Origin: Ailanthus altissimus
Taxonomy: Eukaryota > Streptophyta > Magnoliopsida > Sapindales > Simaroubaceae
Length of the DNA stretch: 64,000 bases
Assembly: GCA_946807835.1 (NCBI GenBank)
Contig: OX327699.1
Coordinates: forward strand, 25,222,014-25,286,013
Direction: 5' to 3'
The translations under genes were made by a program, and so were the position numbers. Shown here piece after piece: positions 23,802 through 35,217 of this stretch (position 1 is its first letter; each line of letters opens with the position of its first letter). The notes beneath the pieces were generated by a model. The model was not told the DNA's origin. It worked only from the letters and a program-made list of their open reading frames with translations, and did no database searches.

Positions 23802-26258
23802 ATGGAAATAGTAGGATTACTGAACTCACATTCAATTCAGATGTATGGTCACCTCGTGGATCAACACAATTTATTTATGCCATTAGTTAAGGTAACTCAA
23901 TTTAATTCAAGTTACTTTGTTGTTCGTGGGACAAGAAAGCCTTCAGTTATGCCTTGCACTTTTAAGAATAATTCTCTTACTAATTTAACTTTTGCACAAA
24001 ACCCGTCTGAGAAATTAACAACTGAACATGGGTATTTCAGCGATAAGCCTGTGGTGGATGTTTCATCAGTTGGTAACAGAATCAGGGAATTTACCGATAG
24101 TGGCTTATTTGAAGATGCCATCAGGGTTTACGTTAACATGCTTGAATACGGTTTTTCAATTAATGAATTTAGATTCTTTCCTTGTTTGATTAAGGCAGTC
24201 GGTGGGCTTTGTGATGTAGAAAAGGCTAGGGAGATTCACGGGCATGTGTTAAAGTTGGGATTTTGCGACGATGTTTATGTTCACAATTCAATTTTGGGTA
24301 TGTATTGGAAATGTGGAAGCGTTGAAGATGCAATTCAATTGTTTGAGAAAATGTGTGAGAGAGATTTGGTTTCGTGGAATACAATGATATCAGGGTTTTT
24401 CCAATCAGGGGATTACTTTGATTCGTTGAGGATTTTTAGGAGAATGATTGATGAACATGGTGTATATCCGAATAGGGTAAGCTGCCTTTCTGCTCTTTCA
24501 TCATGTGGATCAATTGATGCTTTGATTCACGGCAGAGAGATTCATGGGTTTCTAATGAAAGTTGGATTGGATGTTGATGAGTTTTTGGTTAGCGGATTGA
24601 TTGAAATGTACATGAAATGCACAGATATAAGGAGTGCTCAACATGTTTTTAAGAATATTCTCAATAAAGAGTCAGTCAGAGGAAATGTGATCATATGGAA
24701 TGTTATGCTTATGGGCTATGTCTCCAATGATTATTTGTCGTTGGCACTGGAATTGTTTATTGAGATGTTGAGTTTGGGGATAAGACCAGATTCTTCCACT
24801 TTGGTGGCCATTTTAGTTTCATGCTCCCGATCATTGGATTTAGAGGTTGGAGAGCAAATAAGTGGATTGGTTTTCAGTCATGGATTGCAAAATGATGCAA
24901 GACTAGAAACAGCACTCATAGAGATGTACTTTAAATGTGGTGATCCCGAAGCTGGTATGAAAATATTCAGCCAGTCTCAAAATCGCAGCACAGTCATGTG
25001 GAGTTCAGTAATCTCCAACTGTGTTCAGAATGGTTGTCCTGCTAAGGCATTAGAATTATTGCACAATTTTATGTTGGAGTATGGCTTTCCAGATTCTTTC
25101 ATACTTTTGGCTGTGCTGCGAGCATGTTCATCCTTGGCTCTTAAGTGTACAGGGATGGAAATCCATGGTTTAGTGGTAAAATTGGCATTTGATTCAGATA
25201 TATTTATTGGCGGTGCATTAGTGGATATGTATGCAAAATGCAGAGATACGGAGTCCGCTCAAAAAGTTTTCTTGGGCTTACTTGTCAGGGACTTGATTAC
25301 ATGGAATGCCCTAATATCCGGATATGCCCAAAATGAGTGTGCTAATGAAGCTTTAAAGGCGTTCCGGGATATGCAATCTGAAAAAATTAGACCCAATACT
25401 GTAACAGCTGCAACTATTCTCTCTGTCTGTGCTCACTTGTCAATCATGATCCTGTGTAAGGAGGTTCATTGCTATTTATTGCGGCAAGAGCTTGAAGCCA
25501 ATCTTCTTGTCAGTAATTCACTAATAGCTACCTATGCAAAGTGTGGAGACTTACATAGCTCTTTGACTATTTTCAAGAAAATGACTGGAAGAGATGAAGT
25601 ATCATGGAATTCTATCATATTGGGGTTAGGAATGCATGGTCATATGGATGACATGTTTGTTTTATTTGAAAAAATGAAAGAAACTGGTAAGAAGCCCGAT
25701 CATGCAACTTTCAGAGCACTTCTTACTGCATGCAGCCATGCTGGAAGGGTTGATATAGGATGGAAATATTTCAAGAGCATGATTGAGAACTATAAACTTC
25801 GGCCTCAAGTTGAACATTATACTTGCATGGTTGATCTTCTGGGTCGAGCTGGCCATCTAAATGAAGCATATGATTTGATCAAGGCCATGCCATGTGTCCC
25901 AGATGATCGTATATGGGGTTCATTGCTTGGATCATGCAGAACTCATGGTAACAAAAGGCTGGCAGAACTTGTGGCTAATCACATATTTGAACTTGCTCCC
26001 ACGAGCATTGGTTATCATGTCCTCCTTGCAAATTTATATGAAGATTTTGGGAGAATGAATGAGTATCTTAGAGTGAGATCAGAAATTAAGGATATGGGAC
26101 TTAAGAAGCAGCCTGGATGCAGTTGGATTGAAGTTAATAACAACGTTCACATATTTACTGCTGGCGATCACTCACACCATCAGTCGGATGAGATATATTC
26201 TGCAATAGAAAATTTAACGCTGGAAATGAAAAGAGAGGGGTATGTTCCACAATTTTAA
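23802..26258 (+). CDS. Pentatricopeptide repeat protein, PLS class, E type
   Basis: A single intronless frame of 818 aa, usual for plant PPR genes. From about residue 85 it carries repeated 35-residue P/L/S motifs, for example VHNSILGMYWKCGSVEDAIQ, LVSWNTMISGFFQSGDY and VSNSLIATYAKCGDLHSS. The C-terminus has E motifs (HYTCMVDLLGRAGHLNEAYD, LLANLYEDFGRMNEYLRVR, QPGCSWIEVNNNVHIFTAGD) and stops soon after EGYVPQF. The DYW deaminase domain is absent, and no remnant of it is readable downstream. Such proteins bind organelle RNA, one base per repeat, and E-type members often act in C-to-U editing together with DYW proteins. Plastid or mitochondrial targeting is expected, but the N-terminus gives no clear choice. 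The exact orthologue is not identified. Confidence 0.95.
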   Translation: MEIVGLLNSHSIQMYGHLVDQHNLFMPLVKVTQFNSSYFVVRGTRKPSVMPCTFKNNSLTNLTFAQNPSEKLTTEHGYFSDKPVVDVSSVGNRIREFTDSGLFEDAIRVYVNMLEYGFSINEFRFFPCLIKAVGGLCDVEKAREIHGHVLKLGFCDDVYVHNSILGMYWKCGSVEDAIQLFEKMCERDLVSWNTMISGFFQSGDYFDSLRIFRRMIDEHGVYPNRVSCLSALSSCGSIDALIHGREIHGFLMKVGLDVDEFLVSGLIEMYMKCTDIRSAQHVFKNILNKESVRGNVIIWNVMLMGYVSNDYLSLALELFIEMLSLGIRPDSSTLVAILVSCSRSLDLEVGEQISGLVFSHGLQNDARLETALIEMYFKCGDPEAGMKIFSQSQNRSTVMWSSVISNCVQNGCPAKALELLHNFMLEYGFPDSFILLAVLRACSSLALKCTGMEIHGLVVKLAFDSDIFIGGALVDMYAKCRDTESAQKVFLGLLVRDLITWNALISGYAQNECANEALKAFRDMQSEKIRPNTVTAATILSVCAHLSIMILCKEVHCYLLRQELEANLLVSNSLIATYAKCGDLHSSLTIFKKMTGRDEVSWNSIILGLGMHGHMDDMFVLFEKMKETGKKPDHATFRALLTACSHAGRVDIGWKYFKSMIENYKLRPQVEHYTCMVDLLGRAGHLNEAYDLIKAMPCVPDDRIWGSLLGSCRTHGNKRLAELVANHIFELAPTSIGYHVLLANLYEDFGRMNEYLRVRSEIKDMGLKKQPGCSWIEVNNNVHIFTAGDHSHHQSDEIYSAIENLTLEMKREGYVPQF

Positions 26259-29200
26259 TCAGGAAATGCAATGCCTGAGGAGATTAATGATATAGGTCTC
26301 CTTTTAAGTAATGACAATTGCTTACTATTGCCAGATGTAACAATAAAATGAGAAAATGTAATCTTATTGCCGTGCCATTTTTATTCAAAAGCTCGATGGT
26401 GGCCATTGCTCCAGTAGGAAAACAGATGATAGTCAGCTCAGATGCTCATCTCTTTTGCTGATGGCGCATACCTTTGTGTCATCTACAGAATTAAGTTTTG
26501 CCACTTGTAGGTCTACTGCAGTAAGCACTAAGAAGTTGGATATGAGATCTATAGTATTAATTGCCTCATTTCTCCTCCACAGAGCCTAAAAAGGCGTTGT
26601 GCCAGATATTTTGTGAGTATCATCTCTATAAAAATTTATATTGGTATGTATGTAAGTTATGATATTTATCCTGCTCATTCTGACCTTTTTCAGGACATAA
26701 ATTTTTGGCATCAATAGTCACCCTGCTTTATGCGCATTATGAATTATCTGTTATCCAAACCAGCATTCCACAAAGTACCAGTAAGTTGGTCTAGTATCTG
26801 TTAACAATACACAAGTTTCAATTGACTCGAGTTTGGGTGTTTTTCTCTAAAAGTTATTATATGATAGGTCCTCGTCTGGTGCAGGAGTGGCTGGTGAAAC
26901 TTATCTATCAGAGAGGTTATTGAGGCACAACCTCAGCTGATTGCTTTCAGATTACATGTGCACTGTGTTTGACAATTTTAAAAAGCAAGAACTTGTGGAT
27001 CTTGGATGTGGGATGCTACCAACTAAAATAGCAATTGATTTTGTATATGAGGTTGTACTACTGCAGGGCCGCAGTCATTAATAGACAAGAAACATTGGCA
27101 AAAGTAAAAAAAAAGAGTAAACCAATTTGTGGCATCTACTTCTAGGTTCAGGTAATTCTTATTGATGGGGAACTTTGATATCTAAGTTCGTTAAGACAAC
27201 CCTGGATCAGAGGCCATATTTTGTGCAGATATAAAGGCGGTTTGCCTGCCTCGCGAGGGCTGAAGCAGAAGTGGAAGAAGAAATGCGAATCACCTGCTTT
27301 TATTGTGACACATAGGTCATAGATGGCTGGATAACAAGACTAGCTAACATTGTATTTAGAAGCAGCATGCGGTACGAAAATTGAGTCCAAATTTATTTCT
27401 TGTGTGGAGAAAGTCGATGTTTTGTCGGGAAGCCTGATGCAAACCTGCAAAACTACGAGCATTAAAATGTTTGTTTCAACTTTACCTTGAAAGAAGGAAC
27501 TGAAAAACTAACCCCGCAGTTTAGCCCCGAAATGCTCTGTTAGTGATTAAAAGTTTAATTACCTGTTTGTTGGATATTTTTACCAGATAAAAAAAAATAT
27601 TAATATTAAATTTTTTTTAAATTTGTTTTAATGACGTTTGGTTTGGTTGTAATTATATAAGAGTTTTCAGATATTAAAAAATAATTTTTTTCTTACTTTG
27701 TAAAAACTCAAATTTTAAATTTTTTAAAGTTAAATTTTTTAAAGTTAAATTTTTTAAATCTTTTTTACACTTGTACAATCTCACATAAATTTTAAAAATA
27801 TTTTTTATTTTAATAATGTACTCTTAATAAAAATAAGTCATATTTAAGTAATATATTTTTAATATTTTTTGTATCATATTTTTATATCTTTACACTCATT
27901 ATATTTTTATAAAAATTTATCAAATTTTTTTGTTAATTATTTTATTTTTTAAATTAAAGAAATTATTTTATTTTTAATTTTTTTACCATACATAATAAAT
28001 TATATTAATTTGTTGATTACTATATATAATTTGACTTAATTTTTATGTTTTAAAAAATTAAATTTAAAAAAATACATGATAAATTTATATATATAAATAT
28101 TGAATTGTTTAGAATTTAAATATAAGTTTTATTAAATAATTTTTTTAATAATTTAATAATAAATAAATATTTTTAATAATATATAATTAAATAATTTTGT
28201 ACTTTGAAAGAATTTTTTTAAATAACAATTAAACGGTCAATTTTTTTTATTAAAAACTCTAATTTTAAAAATTTATTTAAAAAATTCAACTAAATAAACT
28301 TTAAAACTTCTTCTCGGTTCGTTCGTTCGTTGCTCCCACTCACATTTAATAAGAAAAACCAACCCCATCGATCCCGCGCGTTAGGGAGTATTTTTTTTTT
28401 TATAAAGAGTTAGGGAGCTTTTTGTTGTTTATGATTGTCGAGACTCCGGGACAAAAGTCCGCTTTCATTAGGAAAAGAAAAGGGGTTTTGGCATAAGCAG
28501 TGATTAATACTTGGGACCCTAGTTTGACGGTGATTATGGAGGTAGGGTGACAATGTCAAGAAAAAGTTGCTTTTGAAGTACAATAATTTCTTTCAACATT
28601 ACAAATTGAAATTAAGAACCGATGGCAACTATGTAACAATATTAACCAATTCAATGATAATTGCTTGAATGGTATGCAACAGGGATCCTCATAAATTTAA
28701 TTGAATCATAGCTCTTGATCACATTGCAACTACCATGATAATTTCAAACGCAGATCATCATGAAGGATTATTTTACAGTACTGGGAAAGTATCATATTGT
28801 GATTATTTATATTCGTTAAATTTGATTTCTGAATTTGATCCAATGATTAAAATTAATTTTGGCATCATGTTGAAACTTTAATTCCAGTATCATAGAATAA
28901 CTCTATCATGATGGGTTCTAAACTAAAAATCCAAGGCATACTCTTTTGTGGCAGATGATCTAAGGATTCATCAAGCTGAAATGATTTGGCTAACTTTATC
29001 TAACTGCTATCAATTATCTATTAAAGTTCTAAAGCATATAAACAGATACAAAAACTCTGTCACCGCAGAGTTGTATTCTCTGTTTCATAAAATAATTCAA
29101 ATAATTTTCTTTGTTACAAGAGAGTAAAGTGAACCTATAATTCCTCCAAAAGTTATATAAAATAAATGCCATTGATAATTCACCACAATAATTAGAAGGT

Positions 29201-29417
29201 ATATTATACAAGGTAGAGCAACCTTCAACCAATGGATATAAATCGACAATACAGCAAAAACGCAGCAAGCACTTATTTGAGTCACTCCCACTCCATGAAT
29301 GTGACCAAAACACCAAGAACCTATTCCTTTCTTCTTTTTCTTTTCACTGTCATTTTTTGAAAAAAAAAATTCCTATATTACATGATAATCATTCTAAAAT
29401 ACACATTAACATTATTG
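26259..29417. other. Intergenic region between PPR and KLCR genes
   Basis: 26259-27500 has moderate composition and includes the PPR 3' UTR; no second gene is recognisable. 27560-28300 is extremely AT-rich. A (TTCG)n-like run lies near 28314-28331, and 28370-28560 is more GC-rich with no frame. 28560-29417 contains no supported gene and would hold the 3' UTR of the convergent KLCR gene. Confidence 0.5.
27721..27758. repeat. Short 15-bp tandem repeat
   Basis: The unit TTTTTAAAGTTAAAT occurs twice perfectly, followed by a partial third unit, inside an AT-rich stretch. Confidence 0.75.
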
Positions 29418-32007
29418 TCATACCTTAATGCCCTCATTGTTTACATGAGAGTTAGCATCAAGAAGGGTCTCCAATGATCTGCCTTTTCTGCTACGAACTC
29501 TCCCTGCTTCTTTCAACAACTCAGCCAACCTCTTCTTCTCGTCATCCACATCAGGATTTGCTGTCCCAAGCTTTTCCTCCCTCATCCCAACAACAAACTC
29601 CAAGATGTCAATTGCATCATCCAACCTAAATATAGCATGAAAATGTTTTAAAATAAACATTGCTTGGAGTACTTATAATCTAGAATGTGTTTACATGGTA
29701 ATTGTTTTTCCCAATGACAGGAAATTGTAGAAAAGGATAAGGGGAAAAAGAGTTGGAAAAAGAGGAAACATATATTTCAAGCCTTAAAGCTTTATCATTT
29801 CATCTGTTACAACTTTTAGCATCAGGAGGAACTAAAGCATATCTCAGCCTCTGTATTCATTATTGTATCAGTACTATCTAATGTGACCAAGTGAAAAACA
29901 GTAATATAAATATGTTAATTAAAGTAAGAGAATACTTATTTAAGTATAAAAATTAATAGTAATCTATTCACAATTACATGCTGATTGTAAATAGATAAAA
30001 GAATAATAAAGAAAAGTACCTGCCAACTGCATCATATGTGCCAGCAAGATTGCTATATACACCCAGTGTGTCAGGATGACATGGTCCGCACTCTTCTTCC
30101 AAAATGGACCTTGCTTCTTCAAATAATTCTACAGCCTCATTTATGGCGTAACGCTGCACACAAGCAAGCCCCATTTGGTTAAGAGCAATGCCAAAGAAGG
30201 TTGACTTTTTCTCGCCACTAGCTCGGAGCTTTGAAATCGCATTCTTGAAGGAGTTGTAGGAGTCAGAATAATTCCCCAACATGTAGTACATGACTCCCAT
30301 CTGGGCTTCAATTCCAGCAATTGTGCTCTGCTGACCAGGGGCATCATTATATATCTTCAATGCCTTCTGTAGCAACTCGATTGCCTGCTCAAGCTCATTC
30401 ATTGATTCATAGATTGCAGAAACATCAGTGAGACCACTTGCAATCTCTTCTGGGGGAATGCCAGGGATGGGCTTCTCATAAATCCGAAGGGCATTTTCAC
30501 AGTAAGATCTTGACTCCCTTAATTTCCCTGTCCTGTTACACATATCAGCCAACCGGACTAAGACTGAAGCAACAGCCGGATGATTCTCTCCTTTGGTGAT
30601 CTTAAAGGCTTTGAATGCTTTCTGATAGGCAAAATCAGCCTCATCATAACGAGACAATGATAAGTATGTATCTCCAACGCTGCAATCAACTGAAGCGACT
30701 TCTTCTTCCTGGCCATTTGCCACCATGGCCATGCTGGCTAAAACAAGATGCTCAAGAGCAGCTTCATGATCTCCCTTTGTTTCACATATAAGACCCATGA
30801 GCCTCCTATCCGCTGCCTCTTCGAGAGTACCAGGAGAACCATTATCGCTGTGAATGTCAAGAGCCATCTGGCAAAACCTCTTTGCATCATCAAATTGAAG
30901 TGCTTGAACATGGGCTTCAGCCAAATACCTACATGTCTCACCAACTCTTGGGTCTGTTTCCCCCAAGACTTGTTTCTGGACCTCCAAACCTGTTGCATAA
31001 CACATTAATGAATTTTCCAGTTGGCCCAGCATTGCAAAAGTATCACCCAACTGCATATGACCAGCAAATTTAGCAAGGGCGTGGTCTTGGCTTTCCTCAA
31101 CCACTGGAATCTCAATCGATTGCTCAAGAACTGGAATTGCCTCATTATACCGGCCTAAGCTGCAGTAAATTGCTGCCATAACATGAAAACACATGACCAG
31201 ATCCAAACTGGGCTTCCCATTTGTATATAGCTCAAATGATTTTGCTGCTCGAAGAGCTAACTCGAGAGCTTTCTGGGGATTATCTCCTGAAGCAACCAAC
31301 TCCCTGGCTTGCTTGAGCAAAAATGGTCCAATACCTGGGTTATCTATGTCAGACACATCCTCAGTTGCATTTTGTATTTTTCCTCTTCGTTTTTTCACAG
31401 ATGCAGCTCCTGCATTAGATTTTTTAACACTCTTATCATTCTTCTTATCAATGGGGGGTTTCTCAGGAGTAGTTTTTCCCTTGGGACTTAATTTCGATGA
31501 TACTTCAGAGTCCAACTTTAAGCGAGAAACTTTCTTTGAGCGACCCGAAGAAATGGATTTAGTATTGGCAGATTGGGTCTTGTCCATCTTCCCTGACTTG
31601 TTACTAGCAGATGAACTATCTTTCTTCAATGAAGAGTTGCTATGAGATTCATCCTCCGGTTTCTCCACCTCTTCTTCAATTATCTCAACCTCCCTCATTT
31701 CTCCTCCTACAAGATGGCACAACTCAGAATCAATTCTAGACTCTTCCCCATCAGATCCAAAGCTATGCCTAGAGGGTGAATGATCAGAGCTCTGCATATC
31801 ACACACATTCTCAAAAAGCTGCTCAATTGATGTGTCAACCACTTCATCACCAGGATGATCAGGGCCAACATTACAAGGCCCATCTGGACTCGAAGGACTT
31901 TTAGGGGACTCATTTGAAACCGAATTTTCTTTAATAGGAGTTGAATTTCCATTCAATTCACCAACTATCCCTTCTTCATGGATGCCATCCATAATAATTC
32001 CAGGCAT
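29418..32007 (-). CDS. KLCR3: Kinesin light chain-related TPR protein (KLCR/CMU)
   Basis: Two coding exons, 30020-32007 and 29418-29625 (splice AG|G in frame), give 731 aa. Residues 1-220 are low-complexity and charged, with VDTSIEQLFENVCDMQSSDH and an S/K-rich segment (KKRRGKIQNATEDVSD). From about residue 225 the rest is tetratricopeptide repeats (AKFAGHMQLGDTFAMLGQLE, LAEAHVQALQFDDAKRFCQM, NQMGLACVQRYAINEAVELF, DTLGVYSNLAGTYDAVGR). Plant KLCR proteins, also called CMU (cellulose synthase-microtubule uncoupling), stabilise cortical microtubules against sideways forces from moving cellulose synthase complexes. The MPGI.MDGIH opening and the short tail after LETLLDAN resemble KLCR3 best, but that assignment is from memory. 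The stop at 29418-29420 overlaps a good donor-like sequence (AAG|GTATGA), so a further small exon cannot be excluded. Confidence 0.9.
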
Positions 32008-32960
32008 TTTTTCACCCCCAAATAAACAGAAACTCTAGAATCGAACAACTTATCTGCAACAAACATTCCAAATACGATATACAATCTATCAAAAATGGCC
32101 CAAAACCGATCCAAACAAAAGAAGTATTGTATGTTTTTACTTTTCAGCTAAAATCCAATTACATACCAACTACAGAGGTTAACATAATTTCAACATGTTA
32201 GACAAGCCAAATGAAAACAAAACAATAATACAATTATACTATCGAAAGCTCAATGTTTAACTTGACAACTAAATTGCTGAGAAAATTTTCAAATGATTGA
32301 CAGCAAAGTAAAGAAGCAAATACCAATGTATCATGTCATAACAAAAATCAATGCTCCTCAACTAGATCTTCAAAAATAAAATCAGTCGAGATGTTATTAA
32401 CTCATCAAAAATTAAAGCATACAATAATTTGACATAATATCAAAAGAAATCAAAAGGGGAAGAAAAAAAATACATGCAGTGGTGACCTCCCAAGCACACA
32501 GCTATATTAGAAAAGGCCAAAAAAATTGATGGGTTCAACAAGAAGAAGAAGATATGCCTAAAAATACAAAAATGAAAGCTGTGAAAGCAAATGATACCTT
32601 ACAAACCAGCCATTAAAGAGACACACCAAGGCCATAAATTATCCGGTTACTATATAGTCTACGGAGATATGTTTCGATAAATATACACATACCCAAAATA
32701 AATACAATAAAAATTCGTACCTTTGGCTGTTGCTATATATATCTTTTATTTCTATATATATATATATATGGGCTTGAGGTGAAGAAGAAGACGGGAGAGA
32801 AGATTTTTGTGAATAACAATGAAAAGGGTAGGATTGTAAATGCACATAAATGGAATGTCAGAAAGGCAAAAAGAGAAGGCGACTTCTCCCCAAACCTAAG
32901 CGCGGCGCCTGCAACTGCTGATCTGTTTCCTGTCTGTTTATTCAGTTTTCATCACAACTC

Positions 32961-32970
32961 GCCACGTGGC
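32961..32970. promoter_or_regulatory. Perfect G-box palindrome
   Basis: The 10-bp palindrome GCCACGTGGC is the bZIP/bHLH G-box (CACGTG core) with symmetric flanks. It lies about 955 bp before the KLCR start codon, in the GC-richer upstream block. If the leader contains an intron the site may be close to the transcription start. Function is inferred from sequence only. Confidence 0.55.
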
Positions 32971-34560
32971 ACTTTGACATTGTCTTATGTCTGAAACTGG
33001 AAGACCACTATGCCCTTGTGAAGATTTTGTTTATTTGGCATCTGGGTGGGTTTGTTTATAGGGTCATTTGTGATATTGAGGGTTGTTTTGACCTTTGAAT
33101 GATCATTTTGGGTGGAATAGTTAGATTTTATGGATGGAGAGTCGGAGTCAAGAAGTTTACTTGCCTTCTTTCATGCTTGGTTTCTAAGGTGGGAAAGATC
33201 ATAGAGATGACAGTACAGCACAGGCATCATCATTCATCAGTCACCATTCAAAAAAATAATAATAATAATAATTAAATATACTACACACCTACAAACTCAT
33301 TTTCAGTTGCAAATGGGTTTTGTAATAGAAAAATATCATACATGGTCATTTTCTTAATAAAGGAAAAAAACTTGAACAAAGTTTGTGACTTTCTAGGATT
33401 GGGAGGCGCAAACAACTCTTCAAGGCAATTACACTGAGAAACCCAGTTTATGTACTTCCTTTCACAAGTCATAACTGCTTCAACTGTCAAATATTAGTTA
33501 CTTCCTTATAATTGTAGCAGCAGCTATATATATATACCAATTTGGTTCTGCATACTGCATTTACTGAAATTCAGCAGCATCACATGAAGCAATAAGTAGC
33601 ACTGCTGCATGCAATATGGCAATATCCATGCATATATAGTCCATTCAGTTAATGCGAAATTATGGGCCATTCATATACCAAGCCTAAATAATGAAATTTG
33701 ATTCGAAACAACAACTGGGTCTTGTTGTTTTTTCAAAGGCCCGAAATTGATGATCATGGTGGGTCTTTGATTTCTCTTTTTGACTCCAATCAGAGGGTAT
33801 GTGAGAATTATGATTACCATAACTACGTGTTGGATTTTTAGATGCTCAAGTTAGATAAATGTTATAAAAGTGCACATCTTTTTTGAATAATTATTGGGTT
33901 GAGTGAGTGAGTAAGTGTTACAATGCTCAAGGTTGGATGGATTTGGTATCCAATGATACTAGCAACTTAAATATAGGATATTGAAGAATTAAATATCATC
34001 AATCTTCCCCCAGTTGGGAGTAAGATAATGCTCCCCTCGTACGGTCCCTCCTACAATTATTTGAAGGACAGTTAGGGACTTAATTCAATTATTTGAACTA
34101 CAGTTGGTGGCCGAATCTCTTCAATATCTTTTCTTCTCTTTTCTTTTTTCTTTTTCCGTTTGGCCATTATCCAAATGAGACTGATTTACAGACAAGTCTT
34201 AGTTGGTCATTACGCGAGACAATGGCAACTTCTATCGGACTTTCCACTCACTATAGCATCAGCCACGACAGATAACATTCATATTTACTTTCCTTTTGAG
34301 TTTTTATAAGAAATAGTAGATTCGAGAATTGGAGATTACTACTGTTAAACTGTAAAGCTTATTTTGGATTTAGTTACGAAACCAATGGGATTAAAGAGAA
34401 AAGTTTGCATTATTCAGTTTTCTTTTGAAATTATTATACGAATTGGTTTGGTGATCAACATATGAACAGTAAGTTAAAGAAGATGTTGTTTGGTGAGCTT
34501 ACAAGAAAAGACTGAAAAGACAGCCTACCTAAGAGTTAAAAAAAATTTTGTAAAAAAAGG

Positions 34561-34566
34561 AAAAAA
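34561..34566 (-). terminator. RNA polymerase III T-run after tRNA-Leu
   Basis: On the minus strand the tRNA is followed after three bases by six T residues, and another seven-T run lies at 34552-34558. This is the normal Pol III stop signal. Confidence 0.8.
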
Positions 34567-34567
34567 C

Positions 34568-34569
<2 letters not shown>

Positions 34570-34620
<51 letters not shown>

Positions 34621-34648
34621 ACGCCTTAGACCACTCGGCCAAACTGTC
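34570..34648 (-). tRNA. tRNA-Leu (anticodon UAG)
   Basis: The minus strand folds as a 79-nt class II tRNA. The acceptor stem is GACAGTT with AGCTGTC (one T-G pair). The A box is TGGCCGAGTGG. The anticodon stem-loop is TCAGA-TTTAGGC-TCTGG, giving TAG (first stem pair T-G). A short variable arm GTCCGAAAGGGC follows, and the B box is GGTTCAAATCC. There is no intron. The class II arm and anticodon identify leucine (reads CUN codons). It stands alone between the KLCR and kinase genes. Confidence 0.95.
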
Positions 34649-35217
34649 ACGTGATACTTAAGCTAGATAATAATAATAATAATTAACATAAAATTTTCCT
34701 TGCTTAAGGATTGAAACCAAACATCAGAATAAGCATGGCTACAACGATTATACTGCTATATTGATCAGCTTACAGTGGCCTTGGTTGCCTTAATTGACAC
34801 TGAGAGCTCAATGTTTCAAGTTAGCGACATTACAGTGGGCTGGCTTTAGCATAATGTTAAGGGACTAAAGAATTTTATGCCTTATAAAATGTGAGCTCAC
34901 TTAGACTCGTATATATCAACCCCATCCTTAAAGGGCATTTAGTGGTCCAATAAAAAAATTAAAACACAAGAATTTTTCTACAAATTCAACCTTCAGTTTC
35001 CTTTCAATTTATAGAAGGAGAATGTGGTACATATGAATGAAAAGGGCAATAACAGGGGCTTTCATCCCCCACAATATTTAACTCAAGAGGAAGAAAGCCG
35101 GAAAAAAAAAAAAAAACATTAAACATGTAAATGATTATAATTGGGCTTCTAAAAGTTTCTTCCTAGACCTATTAAAAGTAAGAATATATTTTGCATCACA
35201 CTTAATTTAAGAACCTC
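34649..35217. other. Spacer between tRNA-Leu and kinase gene
   Basis: No gene is seen. An (ATA)n tract lies at 34667-34682 and an A15 run at about 35103-35117. The right-hand part probably includes the 3' UTR of the kinase gene. Confidence 0.5.

Larger units (their letters stand above)
32008..34569. other. KLCR upstream region and spacer
   Basis: 32008-32850 is likely the 5' leader of the KLCR gene, perhaps with a 5' UTR intron ending at a GTTGCAG-like acceptor near 32055. It includes a (TA)n tract at about 32753-32769. 32870-33100 is more GC-rich and promoter-like. An (AAT)n tract lies near 33255-33272. 33300-34560 contains no supported gene; short frames there have no family features. Confidence 0.45.

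Noticed and set aside
26259..26400. Possible DYW domain after the PPR stop
   Set aside because: No frame downstream shows the HxE or CxxC deaminase motifs or a DYW end, so the gene is E type, not a truncated DYW gene.
29029..29316. Overlapping minus-strand frames downstream of KLCR
   Set aside because: No TPR or other motif, AT-rich, and probably KLCR 3' UTR or spacer.
31193..31645. 150-codon plus-strand frame
   Set aside because: It lies wholly within the KLCR first exon on the opposite strand and has no family features.
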